Counted from the stretch's first letter, positions 1 to 9,002 are shown. The stretch is 32,024 nucleotides of DNA from Nitrospira sp. (GCA_024331095.1 JANDJE010000026.1:1-32024); one strand, 5' to 3'. Made by a program: numbers and translations. The notes: generated from the letters alone by a model not told the origin.

Positions 1-86
1 TCCTCACCAATGAGAAACACCCGCGGGTCGCGCCGCATCTCTTCCCGCATGGCCTGATTGAGCGCCTCTCGATACGACAGCACCAT
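1..86 (-). CDS. pdhB: Pyruvate dehydrogenase E1 component, beta subunit (5' end only)
   Basis: Only the first 28 codons lie in the window; the gene runs off the left edge. The start is the ATG at 86-84, and the peptide begins MVLSYREALNQAMREEM and continues to a ...VFLIGEE-like segment. This is the usual N-terminus of transketolase-type E1 beta subunits, where REAL/NxA and GEE/D are conserved. It starts 8 bases after the stop of the E1 alpha gene, so the two are surely one operon and form the alpha2beta2 E1 enzyme that decarboxylates pyruvate (or a related 2-oxoacid) with thiamine diphosphate. The substrate cannot be fixed from this fragment. Confidence 0.88.
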   Translation of the reverse strand, partial: MVLSYREALNQAMREEMRRDPRVFLIGE

Positions 87-94
87 GACACTCC

Positions 95-1060
95 TCACTC
101 CATCAGCACATCCTCGTGCAGGTCAGTGGCTGCGGGGAAAGGACTTTCCTCCGCAAATTTGATTGAGGCGGCGACTACTGCTCCAACCTCTTGTTCGAGT
201 TGCTTGAACTCCGCTTCGCTGGCAAGGTTCTGACTGAGCATGGTCTGTTTGAGGAGCAGCAACGGATCGCGCTTGCGATATTCTTCCACCTCCTCCTTGG
301 TCCGATAATGGCCATGAGCCGGATCGGCCATGGAATGGCCCATGAACCGGTAGGTCTTCGCCTCGATGAAAAAAGGTTCTCCTGTCGCTCGCACCTGCTT
401 GACCACTCGTTGCATGGCCGATCGCACAGCCAACACGTCCATCCCATCCACCTGTTCAGCCGCGATGCCGTAGGAGCGAGCCGTTTCGGTGATATCCGTG
501 TAGAGGGCCACCGCCCGTTCGACTGGTGTGCCCATGCCGTAGCGGTTGTTCTCACAGATGAAGATAACCGGCAGCTTCCAGAGTGCCGCGAGATTGAACG
601 CCTCGTGGGCCTGGCCACTGGGGAGTGCCCCTTCGCCAAAAAAACAGACGGTCACCCGGTCGAGCGACTGGTATTTACTCGCGAATGCCAAGCCGGTCGC
701 CAAGGGCAGATGCCCTCCCACAATCGCATAGCCGCCCATGAAATACTTGTCCACATCGACCAGGTGCATGGAGCCGCCCTTGCCTTTACACAGACCTGTC
801 GCCTTGCCGAACAATTCGGCCATCACTTTCCCCGGGTCGGACCCACGCGCCAGACAATGGCCGTGGTCTCGATAGGCGCTGATGACATAGTCATCCGGTC
901 GCAGAGCGGCAATCGCCCCCACCGCAACTGCCTCTTCACCAATGTACAGGTGGAGGAACCCTCCAATCTTGGCCAGCGCATACATCTCCGCCGATTTTTC
1001 TTCGAATCGGCGGATCAACAGCATCTGACGGTACAGCGACAACAGATCGGTTCGGTCCAT
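95..1060 (-). CDS. pdhA: Pyruvate dehydrogenase (acetyl-transferring) E1 component, alpha subunit
   Basis: 321 residues, the normal length for a bacterial E1 alpha of the alpha2beta2 type. It should bind thiamine diphosphate and Mg and start oxidative decarboxylation of pyruvate to acetyl-CoA together with the downstream E1 beta. Visible signatures are RRFEEK near the N-terminus (17-22), GKGGSMH (93-99), the thiamine diphosphate motif from residue 142 to the NN pair at 171-172, and the YRFMGHSMADP phosphorylation-loop-like segment near the C-terminus. The thiamine motif reads G-E-G (142-144), whereas most E1 alphas have G-D-G; the acid is kept but the side chain is longer. The gene follows the HtrA-like gene by 16 bases. 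A branched-chain or acetoin dehydrogenase E1 alpha is the alternative; the size and motifs favour pyruvate. Confidence 0.92.
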   Translation of the reverse strand: MDRTDLLSLYRQMLLIRRFEEKSAEMYALAKIGGFLHLYIGEEAVAVGAIAALRPDDYVISAYRDHGHCLARGSDPGKVMAELFGKATGLCKGKGGSMHLVDVDKYFMGGYAIVGGHLPLATGLAFASKYQSLDRVTVCFFGEGALPSGQAHEAFNLAALWKLPVIFICENNRYGMGTPVERAVALYTDITETARSYGIAAEQVDGMDVLAVRSAMQRVVKQVRATGEPFFIEAKTYRFMGHSMADPAHGHYRTKEEVEEYRKRDPLLLLKQTMLSQNLASEAEFKQLEQEVGAVVAASIKFAEESPFPAATDLHEDVLME

Positions 1061-1076
1061 GGTTAATCACAGTTTG

Positions 1077-2201
1077 TTAGTTCACCGCCTGCAGGGTCAC
1101 ATCCACGGACGTCCGTTTATTGTTTCGAATCACGTCGACCTTGACCCGGTCGCCGACCTTAAACTTTTCCAAGACGTCGAGCAGATCATCGACGGTCTCG
1201 ACCGGCGTTCCTTCGACCGCGACGAGGATATCTCCCAGTTCGATCCGCCCGCCGGCCGCTTCACGCACCCCTCGCAAACCGGCCCGTTCGGCGCTCCCTC
1301 CCCGCGCCACCTTGGCAATGACCAATCCCTTGATGCCCCACCGTCTCGCCACGGAGTCCGGCACAAGCGACAGACCCAATCCCGGCCTGATCCGCTTCCC
1401 GTGTTTGATGAGCTCGGGCACGATGCGATTGACCGTATCGACCGGCACGGCGAAGCCGATGCCGGCGTAAGCGCCGCTGGGGCTGATGATTTGTGTATTC
1501 ACCCCGATCAGCCTGCCGGCACTGTCGAGCAGCGGCCCGCCGGAGTTGCCCGGATTGATGGCGGCATCGGTCTGAATGACTCCTTCGATCGTGCGATTGG
1601 TCATCGATTTGATCGTTCGCCCCAACGCGCTTACGACTCCGGTGGTTAAGGTATGGTCGAGCCCGAAAGGATTGCCGATGGCCAGAACCTTTTGTCCGAC
1701 CCGGAGGTCGCTCGACAACCCAATGGCCAACGGTTCCAACGAACCATCCGGCGCCTGAATCTGCAACACCGCGAGGTCATGATCCGGATCGACGCCCACA
1801 ACCCGAGCCTGATATTCGTTGCGGTCAGCTAAGGTGACCTTGATGGCATTGGCTCCGTAAATGACGTGAAAATTGGTGACGATGTGGCCTTGCTTGTTCC
1901 AAATGAATCCCGACCCGGACCCCTGCGGCACCTCGAAGGTGTCAAGAGACCAGAAATCCCGCTGGATCGCCGTGTTGGCGATGAACACCACCGACTTCGA
2001 CGCTCGTTCAAATACCGCGATCGTCGCCCGCTCATCGGAACTTAATTCGGCCGGCGGCGCGATGGGACGGGGTCTTCCTTCCGGACCGTCGTACGCGGCC
2101 CCCAACGGCTTGCCCCAATCCGCCACTCCGTTAATCGAAACCGCCAACACGACACCGCCCGCGACCGCCAGACCAAGTAAGACCGCCACGAGTCGTTTCA
2201 T
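1077..2201 (-). CDS. HtrA/DegP-like trypsin-type serine protease with one PDZ domain
   Basis: 374 residues. The N-terminus has one hydrophobic helix (about 4-22) that serves as a signal anchor or signal peptide, so the enzyme acts in the periplasm. The trypsin-like domain (about 60-255) carries a complete triad: His112 in TNFHVI, Asp142 in DHDLAVLQ and Ser220 in GNSGGPLL. A single PDZ domain follows (about 265-370, with the GDILVAVEG core). The single PDZ is the DegS/HhoA arrangement, not the two-PDZ DegP/DegQ one. Its start overlaps the stop of the YjbQ gene by four bases (ATGA at 2201-2198), which indicates translational coupling. The likely role is protein quality control or a regulated envelope cleavage; the substrate is unknown. 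Confidence 0.92.
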   Translation of the reverse strand: MKRLVAVLLGLAVAGGVVLAVSINGVADWGKPLGAAYDGPEGRPRPIAPPAELSSDERATIAVFERASKSVVFIANTAIQRDFWSLDTFEVPQGSGSGFIWNKQGHIVTNFHVIYGANAIKVTLADRNEYQARVVGVDPDHDLAVLQIQAPDGSLEPLAIGLSSDLRVGQKVLAIGNPFGLDHTLTTGVVSALGRTIKSMTNRTIEGVIQTDAAINPGNSGGPLLDSAGRLIGVNTQIISPSGAYAGIGFAVPVDTVNRIVPELIKHGKRIRPGLGLSLVPDSVARRWGIKGLVIAKVARGGSAERAGLRGVREAAGGRIELGDILVAVEGTPVETVDDLLDVLEKFKVGDRVKVDVIRNNKRTSVDVTLQAVN

Positions 2202-2626
2202 TGTGGTTCACCCATAATTTGCAGCACCAGTTCCCGACGCCTGGGCCTTGTGTCAAAATCCACCACGACGATCTGCTGCCAGGTCCCCAAAAGAAGCGCG
2301 CCGTCGGCGAAGGGAATCGTCACCGACGGTCCCTGGAGTTGCCCGCGCAGATGACTGTGGGCGTTATCCTCGCCGGGATTTCGACGATTATGTTGCCACG
2401 CCGGATCGGCCTGGACGACCCGCTCCCAGAAAGCTTTCGTATCGGCGCGAATGCCCGGCTCATCCTCGATGATCATGACCGAGGCGGTCGTATGTTTGAC
2501 GAATACGGTCACGATACCGGCAGACAAGCCCGACTCCTCCACCGCGGACGACACTCGTTTGGTAATGTTTTCGATGGAGGTGTCACCGGCCATCTCAAGG
2601 CGGAAGGAAACGGTGATGACCTTCAT
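2198..2626 (-). CDS. YjbQ family protein (UPF0047, secondary thiamine-phosphate synthase enzyme)
   Basis: 142 residues, the full family length. The family hallmarks are all visible: HTTASVMIIEDEPG (about 46-59), WQHNRRNPGEDNAHSHL (about 77-93) and LLLGTWQQIVVVDFD (about 111-125), which ends with PRRRE. The invariant histidines of the HTT and NAHSHL motifs line the site of this trimeric fold. Some members complement thiamine-phosphate synthase mutants weakly, but the physiological role is not settled. The gene overlaps the HD-domain gene upstream (2623-2626) and the protease gene downstream (2198-2201) by four bases each, so all three are probably translated from one message. Confidence 0.93.
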   Translation of the reverse strand: MKVITVSFRLEMAGDTSIENITKRVSSAVEESGLSAGIVTVFVKHTTASVMIIEDEPGIRADTKAFWERVVQADPAWQHNRRNPGEDNAHSHLRGQLQGPSVTIPFADGALLLGTWQQIVVVDFDTRPRRRELVLQIMGEPQ

Positions 2627-3720
2627 GAGGCGCTCCCCTGCGCGAGCCCTCGGAGGTACCGGCGCTCCGCGTCGGTGAGACGTCTTCCCCGCGCCTGTTC
2701 CAAAACGGCGTCGAATTTCCCCTCGGCCACCAGCTCACGCAAGGCCGTCATGACCGGCTTGCCGATCAACCCCTCTGTTTGAAGCCGATCCAGATAGGCA
2801 AAGGCCTCGGGAAACGACTCCTGCATCCGCGCGTAGTAATCGCGACCGCGCCGGCGGTTGCTGTAAGCTTCGAGTTGTTCGCAAGCTACCAAAATCTCCG
2901 CCAATTGTTTGACCCAGGGTTTCGCATTCAATAATTTTTCGGGGTAGTAGTAATAGAGCATGACGTCGCTCATCCACGAAGCCCACCGAAGCCCCAGCCG
3001 GCGCACAGCCGGTTTGACAATTGCCAGCCGCCGACGGAGACGGCGAGCGTGTCCCAGACGAATCTCGATTTGCTCCTTGGCCCAGGCCGTCATGGGGATA
3101 CCGGCCGCCTCCAGCTCACTTCCGTAACGAGACACGAAAGCTTCTGTTTCCCGGCCGTACGGGGTAGCCGGATACTTCGCGCGCCATTCGCGGGGTCTCG
3201 TGGGAACGCCATGGGCCTTGGCCCATGACCAGATCTTGCCGAAGAGCCGCCGATCGAGTCCCGCGCGACTGACATCGTGCAACAAACAGGTGACCTGATA
3301 GTCAACGAGCCGGTCCGCCGGATGGCCCAGTCGTTCGGCCACCGCCGTACACATCATCGCCGTGCGCATCGCATGGGCCCGATCATAGCCTCGAATGACG
3401 ACGCCCGGCTTGGACGGGTGAGGATAATCGTAGAGGCGCATCAGCTTGGCGACAAGCAGGCGAGAAACCAAAAGAAGCGAGGATGAAGTACGGATTGACA
3501 TAGTCGGGGGCGAGCCAGGATGGAGGAGAGGCTCATCGGTCTCGCTCAACTCATTCGCATAGACTCCGGCTGCGGCTGTCAAGGACCACGCGGGATGCGT
3601 GCAGAATATCGTCGGGTGAAACGGAGTGTCAAGGAGAGCACCCGGCGCGCCGAGACCGCTGCGTTGCTCTTGAAGTCGGAGCATCCAGGCAGCGGGGAAG
3701 GTGCCATCGCTCATTGACAT
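2623..3720 (-). CDS. HD-domain protein (putative metal-dependent phosphohydrolase)
   Basis: The open frame gives 365 residues. The HD signature is clear: His116, then H148-D149 in the CLLHDVS segment, typical of metal-dependent phosphohydrolases. Regions after the HD core (RREWRAKYP-like and YYYYPEKLL segments) are not recognised. The start is uncertain. The first 73 codons are low in recognisable structure and the ATG at 3720 has no clear ribosome-binding site; ATG codons at 3501 (MSIRTSS) or 3441 (MRLYDYPHPS) would give 292 or 272 residues and start closer to the domain. It follows mgtA by 22 bases and overlaps yjbQ by four. The substrate is unknown. Confidence 0.8.
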   Translation of the reverse strand: MSMSDGTFPAAWMLRLQEQRSGLGAPGALLDTPFHPTIFCTHPAWSLTAAAGVYANELSETDEPLLHPGSPPTMSIRTSSSLLLVSRLLVAKLMRLYDYPHPSKPGVVIRGYDRAHAMRTAMMCTAVAERLGHPADRLVDYQVTCLLHDVSRAGLDRRLFGKIWSWAKAHGVPTRPREWRAKYPATPYGRETEAFVSRYGSELEAAGIPMTAWAKEQIEIRLGHARRLRRRLAIVKPAVRRLGLRWASWMSDVMLYYYYPEKLLNAKPWVKQLAEILVACEQLEAYSNRRRGRDYYARMQESFPEAFAYLDRLQTEGLIGKPVMTALRELVAEGKFDAVLEQARGRRLTDAERRYLRGLAQGSAS

Positions 3721-3742
3721 CCGACGGATCGCTTTTTATTCC

Positions 3743-6508
3743 TCACTGCCACCCGTAGCGACGAACATAAAGCCCCTTCATCGCTTGCGTGAGCGCCATG
3801 TAGCCAGCCAGGATCATCGGCAACAACACGAAATACAACGGTGGCAGCGCTTGCAGCTTGAAGTAGTCCGCCAGCGGCCCCATCGGAATGAAGACGCCGA
3901 TAGCCATGATCGCCCCCGTCATCACCAACAACGGCATCGACGCCCGACTCCGGATGAACGGGACTTTCGGCGTGCGGATCATGTGCACGATCAGCGTTTG
4001 CGTCAAGAGGCCGACGACGAACCAGCCGGATTGAAACAGCGTCTGCTCTTCCGGCGTATCGGCGCCGAACACAAACCACATCATGGCATAGGTGAGGACG
4101 TCAAACAGCGAACTGATCGGCCCGAAGAACACCATGAAACGCCCGACGTCGCCGGGCCGCCAGTGCTGAGGCGTCTTGAGAAGGTCTTTGTCCACGTCAT
4201 CGAACGGAATGGCGATCTGCGAGATGTCGTACAAGAGATTCTGCACCAAGAGGTGTATCGGCAACATCGGCAGAAACGGGAGGAAGGCCGACGCCACCAG
4301 CACCGAGAAGACATTGCCGAAGTTGGAGCCGGCCGTCATCTTGATATACTTGAGCATGTTGCAAAAGGTCTTGCGACCTTCCACGATGCCCTCTTCCAGC
4401 ACCATGAGGCTCTTTTCCAGCAGGATGATGTCCGCCGCCTCCTTGGCGATATCCACCGCCGTATCGACCGAGATTCCGATATCGGCGGTCCGCAGGGCCG
4501 GGGCGTCGTTGATGCCGTCGCCCATGAACCCCACCACGTGGCCGTTGGACTTGAGGAAGCGCACGATCCGTTCCTTGTGGGCCGGCGTCAGCTTGGCGAA
4601 CACGGTGTGCGATTCGACGGCCTTGGCGAGTTTCTCGTCGCCCATGCCCTCGATCTCGCTCCCCAACAGCACGCCCCCTTGTTCCAGACCGACCTCCCGA
4701 CAAATTTTGGCTGTGACCAGTTCGTTGTCGCCGGTCAACACCTTGACCGACACGCCGTGCTCCGCCAGCGCCTTGAGCGCCGGCGCGGTCGAGTCCTTCG
4801 GCGGATCGAGGAAGGCTACATAGCCGATCAACGTGAGATCCGACTCATCGGCCACACTGTAGGTCTCTCTGCTCGGCGGGACTTCCTTGGCGGCCACGGC
4901 CACGACCCGCAAGCCTTCTTTGTTCAATTCGGCGGTGACTGCTCGCACGCCGGCCAACAGATCGGTCGTCAACGGCTCGACGCGCTCCCCCCGCCGCACG
5001 CGCATGCAGACGTTCAGAATTTCCTCGACGGCCCCCTTGCAAATCAACTCATGGTGATCTTCGCGCTCGCTGACCACCACCGACATACGCCGGCGGGTGA
5101 AATCGAACGGAATTTCATCCACCTTTCGATAGTTCTTGGCCGGCTCCAGCTCGCGACGGATTTCCGCATGTTCCAAAATGGCGACATCCAGCAGATTCTT
5201 GAGCCCGGTCTGGTAATAACTGTTGAGATAGGCCATCTTCAGCACTTCGTCGGACTCTTCACCCCAGACGTCGACGTACCGCTCCAAGAAGATTTTGTCC
5301 TGCGTCAACGTGCCGGTCTTATCGGTGCAGAGTACATCCATCGCGCCAAAATTCTGGATCGAGTCCAGCCGCTTCACGATCACTTTCTTTCGCGACAGAA
5401 ACACCGCGCCTTTGGCCAACGTCGAGGTCACAATGAGGGGGAGCATCTCCGGCGTCAACCCCACCGCGATGGACAGCGCGAAGAGCAGCGCCTCCACCCA
5501 GTCACCCTTGGTGAAACCGTTGATGAGGAGGACGAGGGGGGCCATGACGAGCATGAACCGGATCAGAAGCCAGCTCACTTGATTCACACCGGTCTGAAAC
5601 GACGTGGGCGCTCGATCGACGGCGGTCACCCGACGAGCGAGGGTTCCAAAATAGGTGTGACTACCCGTGGCAATCACGACGGCCGTGGCCGATCCGGAGA
5701 CGACCGTGGTGCCCATGAACAGGATGTTGTCCAATTCGAGCGGGCCGACCGTCTTGGAGTCGCGTAGGACGGCGAACTTCTCCACCGGCATCGACTCGCC
5801 CGTCATGGCCGCCTGTGACACGAACAGATCCTTGGCGGCAAGCACACGACAATCGGCCGGGATCATGTCTCCGGCCGAGAGCGCGACCACGTCGCCCGGC
5901 ACCAAGAATCGGATGGGGACTTCCGCACGCCGCGCCGGCTTCACATGGAGCTGCACGCCGTAAAACTTCTCGAAAATGGGAGCGGCATCTTCCGAGACGT
6001 CGCGGCGGATAACCGTCGCGGTCGTCGTCACCATGGCCTTCAGCGCATCGGCCGCCTTGTTGGCCTTGGCTTCCTGCCAAAACCGGAGCAAAGTGGAAAG
6101 CGCCACCATCGTGCCGATGACGGCGGTGGCCTCCACGTCTTCGGTCAGCCATGAAATCACCGCCAGCAGCGTCAGCAGCAGGTTGAACGGATTACGATAA
6201 GAGAGCCACAGCCGCTGCCGCCAGGACAGCGGCTTCTCGTGTTCGACCTCATTGAAACCGACCCGGTCACGAATGACCTCGGCCTGGGCTTCGGACAATC
6301 CGTCCGCATGACTGTTCAACTCGGCCAGCAAAATGTCGGGGTCGGCCGTCGCCGCCTTGACGAGCATTTGAGTCAAGCTCGGCGGCACCACTCGCCCCAC
6401 GGTGACCTGCGTGAGCGTGTCGATCCACGCCAGACGGCGGAAGTGTCTGGCGATCCGACGGGTGCGGAGAAACGCCGCGAACAACTCTTTGAGCCACGCC
6501 AAGGTCAT
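3743..6508 (-). CDS. mgtA: Magnesium-translocating P-type ATPase (P3B type)
   Basis: 921 residues, the usual MgtA/MgtB length. It imports Mg2+ across the inner membrane at the expense of ATP. The order of motifs is complete: N-terminal cation-ATPase domain (about 55-120), the actuator TGES (236-239), the phosphorylated Asp396 in DKTGTLT, the nucleotide-binding KGAVEE segment (about 491), TGDN (592-595) and the hinge GDGINDAP (663-670), followed by the C-terminal helix bundle. The N-linker is Arg-rich, as in MgtA. It is followed 22 bases later by the HD-domain gene. No M-box riboswitch or recognisable leader was found in the 286 bases upstream. Confidence 0.95.
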   Translation of the reverse strand: MTLAWLKELFAAFLRTRRIARHFRRLAWIDTLTQVTVGRVVPPSLTQMLVKAATADPDILLAELNSHADGLSEAQAEVIRDRVGFNEVEHEKPLSWRQRLWLSYRNPFNLLLTLLAVISWLTEDVEATAVIGTMVALSTLLRFWQEAKANKAADALKAMVTTTATVIRRDVSEDAAPIFEKFYGVQLHVKPARRAEVPIRFLVPGDVVALSAGDMIPADCRVLAAKDLFVSQAAMTGESMPVEKFAVLRDSKTVGPLELDNILFMGTTVVSGSATAVVIATGSHTYFGTLARRVTAVDRAPTSFQTGVNQVSWLLIRFMLVMAPLVLLINGFTKGDWVEALLFALSIAVGLTPEMLPLIVTSTLAKGAVFLSRKKVIVKRLDSIQNFGAMDVLCTDKTGTLTQDKIFLERYVDVWGEESDEVLKMAYLNSYYQTGLKNLLDVAILEHAEIRRELEPAKNYRKVDEIPFDFTRRRMSVVVSEREDHHELICKGAVEEILNVCMRVRRGERVEPLTTDLLAGVRAVTAELNKEGLRVVAVAAKEVPPSRETYSVADESDLTLIGYVAFLDPPKDSTAPALKALAEHGVSVKVLTGDNELVTAKICREVGLEQGGVLLGSEIEGMGDEKLAKAVESHTVFAKLTPAHKERIVRFLKSNGHVVGFMGDGINDAPALRTADIGISVDTAVDIAKEAADIILLEKSLMVLEEGIVEGRKTFCNMLKYIKMTAGSNFGNVFSVLVASAFLPFLPMLPIHLLVQNLLYDISQIAIPFDDVDKDLLKTPQHWRPGDVGRFMVFFGPISSLFDVLTYAMMWFVFGADTPEEQTLFQSGWFVVGLLTQTLIVHMIRTPKVPFIRSRASMPLLVMTGAIMAIGVFIPMGPLADYFKLQALPPLYFVLLPMILAGYMALTQAMKGLYVRRYGWQ

Positions 6509-6794
6509 GGGTATGCTTTCCGTCAGTCTGTTATACCGTCATGATACCGGCGCCGTCTTCCGGCATATCCAAGAACCGACTCACATGGACCATCGCGCAA
6601 CCGTTCCGACGCTGCCGATTGCCGCTGATCAGCCCGAACATTCCCACGGAAGCCGACACAGAAAAAATCGGCCAAAAGATCGGTAGCGCGCGTACGCGGG
6701 CCGCACGACAAGATCGTCGAGATGAACCGGTTCTGGTACGAGCCCCCGGTCCAGCCGGTGATGATCTCCGGTCGATCGCCGACCGTGGTGCCGG
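6509..6794. other. Non-coding gap between mgtA and the Dph6-like gene
   Basis: 286 bases. Open frames exist on both strands, including a TTG-started minus frame that overlaps the stop of the Dph6-like gene, but none has protein-like composition, a ribosome-binding site or family resemblance. It must contain the mgtA promoter; I could not place it. Confidence 0.5.
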
Positions 6795-7496
6795 TCAAAA
6801 CAGATCGATTGCTTGCTCGCGCCGCGGGGTCTCTTCTGTCACAAGGTCGGCAAAGCAGAAGCTGTCCCGCTCCACGACTTCCCCGACCATCGCCCGCACT
6901 GGCTTGGAAAACATCGGGCCATCGAGCACACAGGTATGGAACTCACCGTTCTCACCGCAGGGATCAATGCCGGGCGGCAAATCATCAAGGAACGAATGGT
7001 CGAACATCCGCCCGGCAAACGAGCAAGGCAGTCGCTTGAGATCAACACATGTCACCACGGCCTTAAGTCCGGCATCGACCATGCGCCGCGCCAGTGATGC
7101 CGTCGGCTCCTGCCACAGGGGAAAGAGCGGAGCCAACCCGGTCCCTTCGAGCTGCCGGATCCGATAGTTACGGATGTCTTCAAGAAGAAGATCTCCGAAG
7201 GCAATGTGCGTCGCGCCGATCTTGATACCGTCTTCGATCGCGCGACGCATGGCTTCTTCATAGACCTCATTGGAGCAGGGTTGAGGAAGGGGAATCGTCT
7301 GCAGCGGGAGTCCGACCGAGCGGGCCTGTGCTTCGAGAATTTCGAGCCTGGTCGCGTGCATCGAAGCTCGGCCATAGGTGATATTGACGGTCGTCAAGAG
7401 ACCGATGACTTCGACCGCCGGATCTGCGCGCAGCACGTGCAAGGTCCAGGCACTGTCCTTTCCGGAACTCCAGGAGAGCAGGACTCTGCGGATCAT
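6795..7496 (-). CDS. Dph6/COG2102-like ATP-pyrophosphatase (adenine nucleotide alpha-hydrolase)
   Basis: 233 residues. The PP-loop SSGKDSAW (about 9-16) shows an N-type ATP-pyrophosphatase, and the ENGEFHT motif near residue 187 is the signature of the diphthine-ammonia ligase (Dph6, MJ0570) family. Bacteria lack diphthamide, so the real substrate here is another carboxylate or amide. Its ATG overlaps the stop of the corrinoid-binding protein gene (7493-7496), so the two are translated together. Bacterial COG2102 proteins are often annotated only as ATP-binding proteins. A link to cobalamin metabolism is inference from the neighbour. Confidence 0.87.
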   Translation of the reverse strand: MIRRVLLSWSSGKDSAWTLHVLRADPAVEVIGLLTTVNITYGRASMHATRLEILEAQARSVGLPLQTIPLPQPCSNEVYEEAMRRAIEDGIKIGATHIAFGDLLLEDIRNYRIRQLEGTGLAPLFPLWQEPTASLARRMVDAGLKAVVTCVDLKRLPCSFAGRMFDHSFLDDLPPGIDPCGENGEFHTCVLDGPMFSKPVRAMVGEVVERDSFCFADLVTEETPRREQAIDLF

Positions 7497-8446
7497 CCGA
7501 CTTGGGCCTTGGAACCGCAGCTTGTCATCATCGACCGTTCCACGCGAACGGGCGGCGGCAATCCGACCGGCAAGGGATGAACGGCCGGATAGAGCGCATG
7601 GGCCAAGATCTCCAGACTATCGACCAGCCGAGGGCCAGGACGGCTGAAGTACTGCGATCCGTCCACCACATACACACGGTCTGATTGAACAGCCGGTAAC
7701 GTCTGCCAACCCGGCACGGCCCACATGCGAGGCAGATCAGCCAGGGTTCGTTCCACAGAGAAGCCGCAACAGGCAATCACGATCACCTCCGGCTGCCACT
7801 TGATCACTTCATCCCAACGTAAGGTTCTTGACCGTTGTCCCTCACGCCCTATCCCTTCTCTGCCTCCCGCCAATCGAACTAACTCCGGCCCCCAGTGTCC
7901 GCTCGAAAATGGCGGATCGAGCCATTCCAGCAACGCCACGCGGGGCCTGTGTTGAAGATCGGCGCTCCTGGCGGCCACCGCTTCCACTCGAACCTTCAGT
8001 TTTCTGACAATTTCTTCACCCTTCTGATCCATGCCGACGACTTCAGCCAGATGGCGGACGGCGTCGAAGACTCCCGTAAGGGTTTGCGGCTCCAAACTGA
8101 CGATTCGAGGCGTTCCGGGAAGAGCACAGGCGGCGGAACGGACTTCGTCCTCGGCCACCGCGCAGACATCGCACAAGGCTTGGGTGACGATCAGGTCGGG
8201 GCGCAATTGTTCCAACGTTGGAAGGTCAAGCCGATACAGCGCCTGAGCCGTCCGCAACTGTTCGCGGACCAGTCGATCGATATCGGCGCTGGATGCACTC
8301 GCCGGAATCAGCGAGCGCGTGACTTTGGGAAGAGAGTTGACGACCGGTGGAAAATCGCATTCGTGGGTGACGCCGACGAGGTATTCTTCCAATCCAAGCG
8401 CACAAACCATCTCCGTGGCACTGGGGAGAAGCGAGACGATTCTCAT
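7493..8446 (-). CDS. Cobalamin/corrinoid-binding protein, BtuF-like (no signal peptide)
   Basis: 317 residues from the ATG at 8446, chosen because AGGAGG lies five bases upstream; two in-frame GTG codons just before it are inside the ribosome-binding region. The protein has the two-lobe periplasmic-binding fold of BtuF: SLLPSATE at the N-terminus, the VTHECDFP loop, DLIVTQALCDVCAV, and the WLDPPFSSGHWGPELVRLAGG segment of the second lobe. No signal peptide or lipobox is present, so it is likely cytosolic, as in the BtuF-like group found in many bacteria outside ABC transporter operons. No BtuC or BtuD gene is adjacent. It is coupled to the Dph6-like gene by an ATGA overlap. Confidence 0.87.
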   Translation of the reverse strand: MRIVSLLPSATEMVCALGLEEYLVGVTHECDFPPVVNSLPKVTRSLIPASASSADIDRLVREQLRTAQALYRLDLPTLEQLRPDLIVTQALCDVCAVAEDEVRSAACALPGTPRIVSLEPQTLTGVFDAVRHLAEVVGMDQKGEEIVRKLKVRVEAVAARSADLQHRPRVALLEWLDPPFSSGHWGPELVRLAGGREGIGREGQRSRTLRWDEVIKWQPEVIVIACCGFSVERTLADLPRMWAVPGWQTLPAVQSDRVYVVDGSQYFSRPGPRLVDSLEILAHALYPAVHPLPVGLPPPVRVERSMMTSCGSKAQVG

Positions 8447-9002
8447 CACCACCTCCTACCGAGCCGAACCAGGCTCCGGCCCGCGCGGCCAAAAGCCGAG
8501 GCACACGATCATGGCAAAGCTCCCGTATACGACGAGGATCAGCCTTAGACTGCCGATCCGTGGAGAAACACGGACTTGTCGTCTCCCAAGCTTGCTTGCA
8601 CGCTCACAGACAATGTCCGCACTATCATCTCCTCATTGGAACCTTGTCAAGAGACCTTCCTGACTCAAGCGGACCGTCTCCGTCCTGTTCCCTCCCAAGA
8701 AACCAGCTCTCGATTCTCTCTCCAAGTCAAAATCCGGGTATCCCCCCTTGACCGTCATAACTGCGGAGCGTACAGTGATGATGTACTGCCCATCGACCAG
8801 GGGGTGGTAGCCATGGTCCTCCGTGACGCAGAGATCAAACGGGACGGACGTGGCAGGTGCAGCCTTCCCTCCGTCCTCTCTTTGCTCTCTTCCGTCAACA
8901 ATCGGCGCAGAAGAAAAGGGGCGCCGTTGATAGTCTCCTCGATTCGTCGTCCGAGCAACTCGCCGCCACACGAGTGATCCTTCCGGTGGCAAGGAGGTCT
9001 CT
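8447..9002. other. Intergenic region between divergent genes
   Basis: About 555 bases between the minus-strand corrinoid-binding gene and the plus-strand membrane protein. It must hold both promoters. I looked for a cobalamin riboswitch on the minus strand: there is an AGTCAGGA stretch (revcomp of 8660-8680) resembling part of a B12 box, but the rest of the conserved core was not found. A minus-strand open frame at 8633-8992 (119 codons) has some protein-like segments, but no family or ribosome-binding site was recognised. Confidence 0.4.

Noticed and set aside
3701..5767. Long plus-strand frame of 688 codons opposite mgtA
   Set aside because: It is the antisense shadow of the mgtA coding sequence; its composition (very His/Arg/Gln-rich) is typical of such shadows.
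6523..6798. TTG-started minus frame overlapping the stop of the Dph6-like gene
   Set aside because: The overlap resembles translational coupling, but the 91-residue product has no recognisable pattern and there is no support for the rare start.
8640..8760. Possible cobalamin riboswitch upstream of the BtuF-like gene
   Set aside because: A partial B12-box-like AGTCAGGA is present on the minus strand, but the remaining conserved core segments of the riboswitch were not found in order.
8633..8992. Minus-strand open frame of 119 codons
   Set aside because: Some segments look protein-like, but there is no ribosome-binding site, no known family and an opposing frame of similar length; not enough to call a gene.
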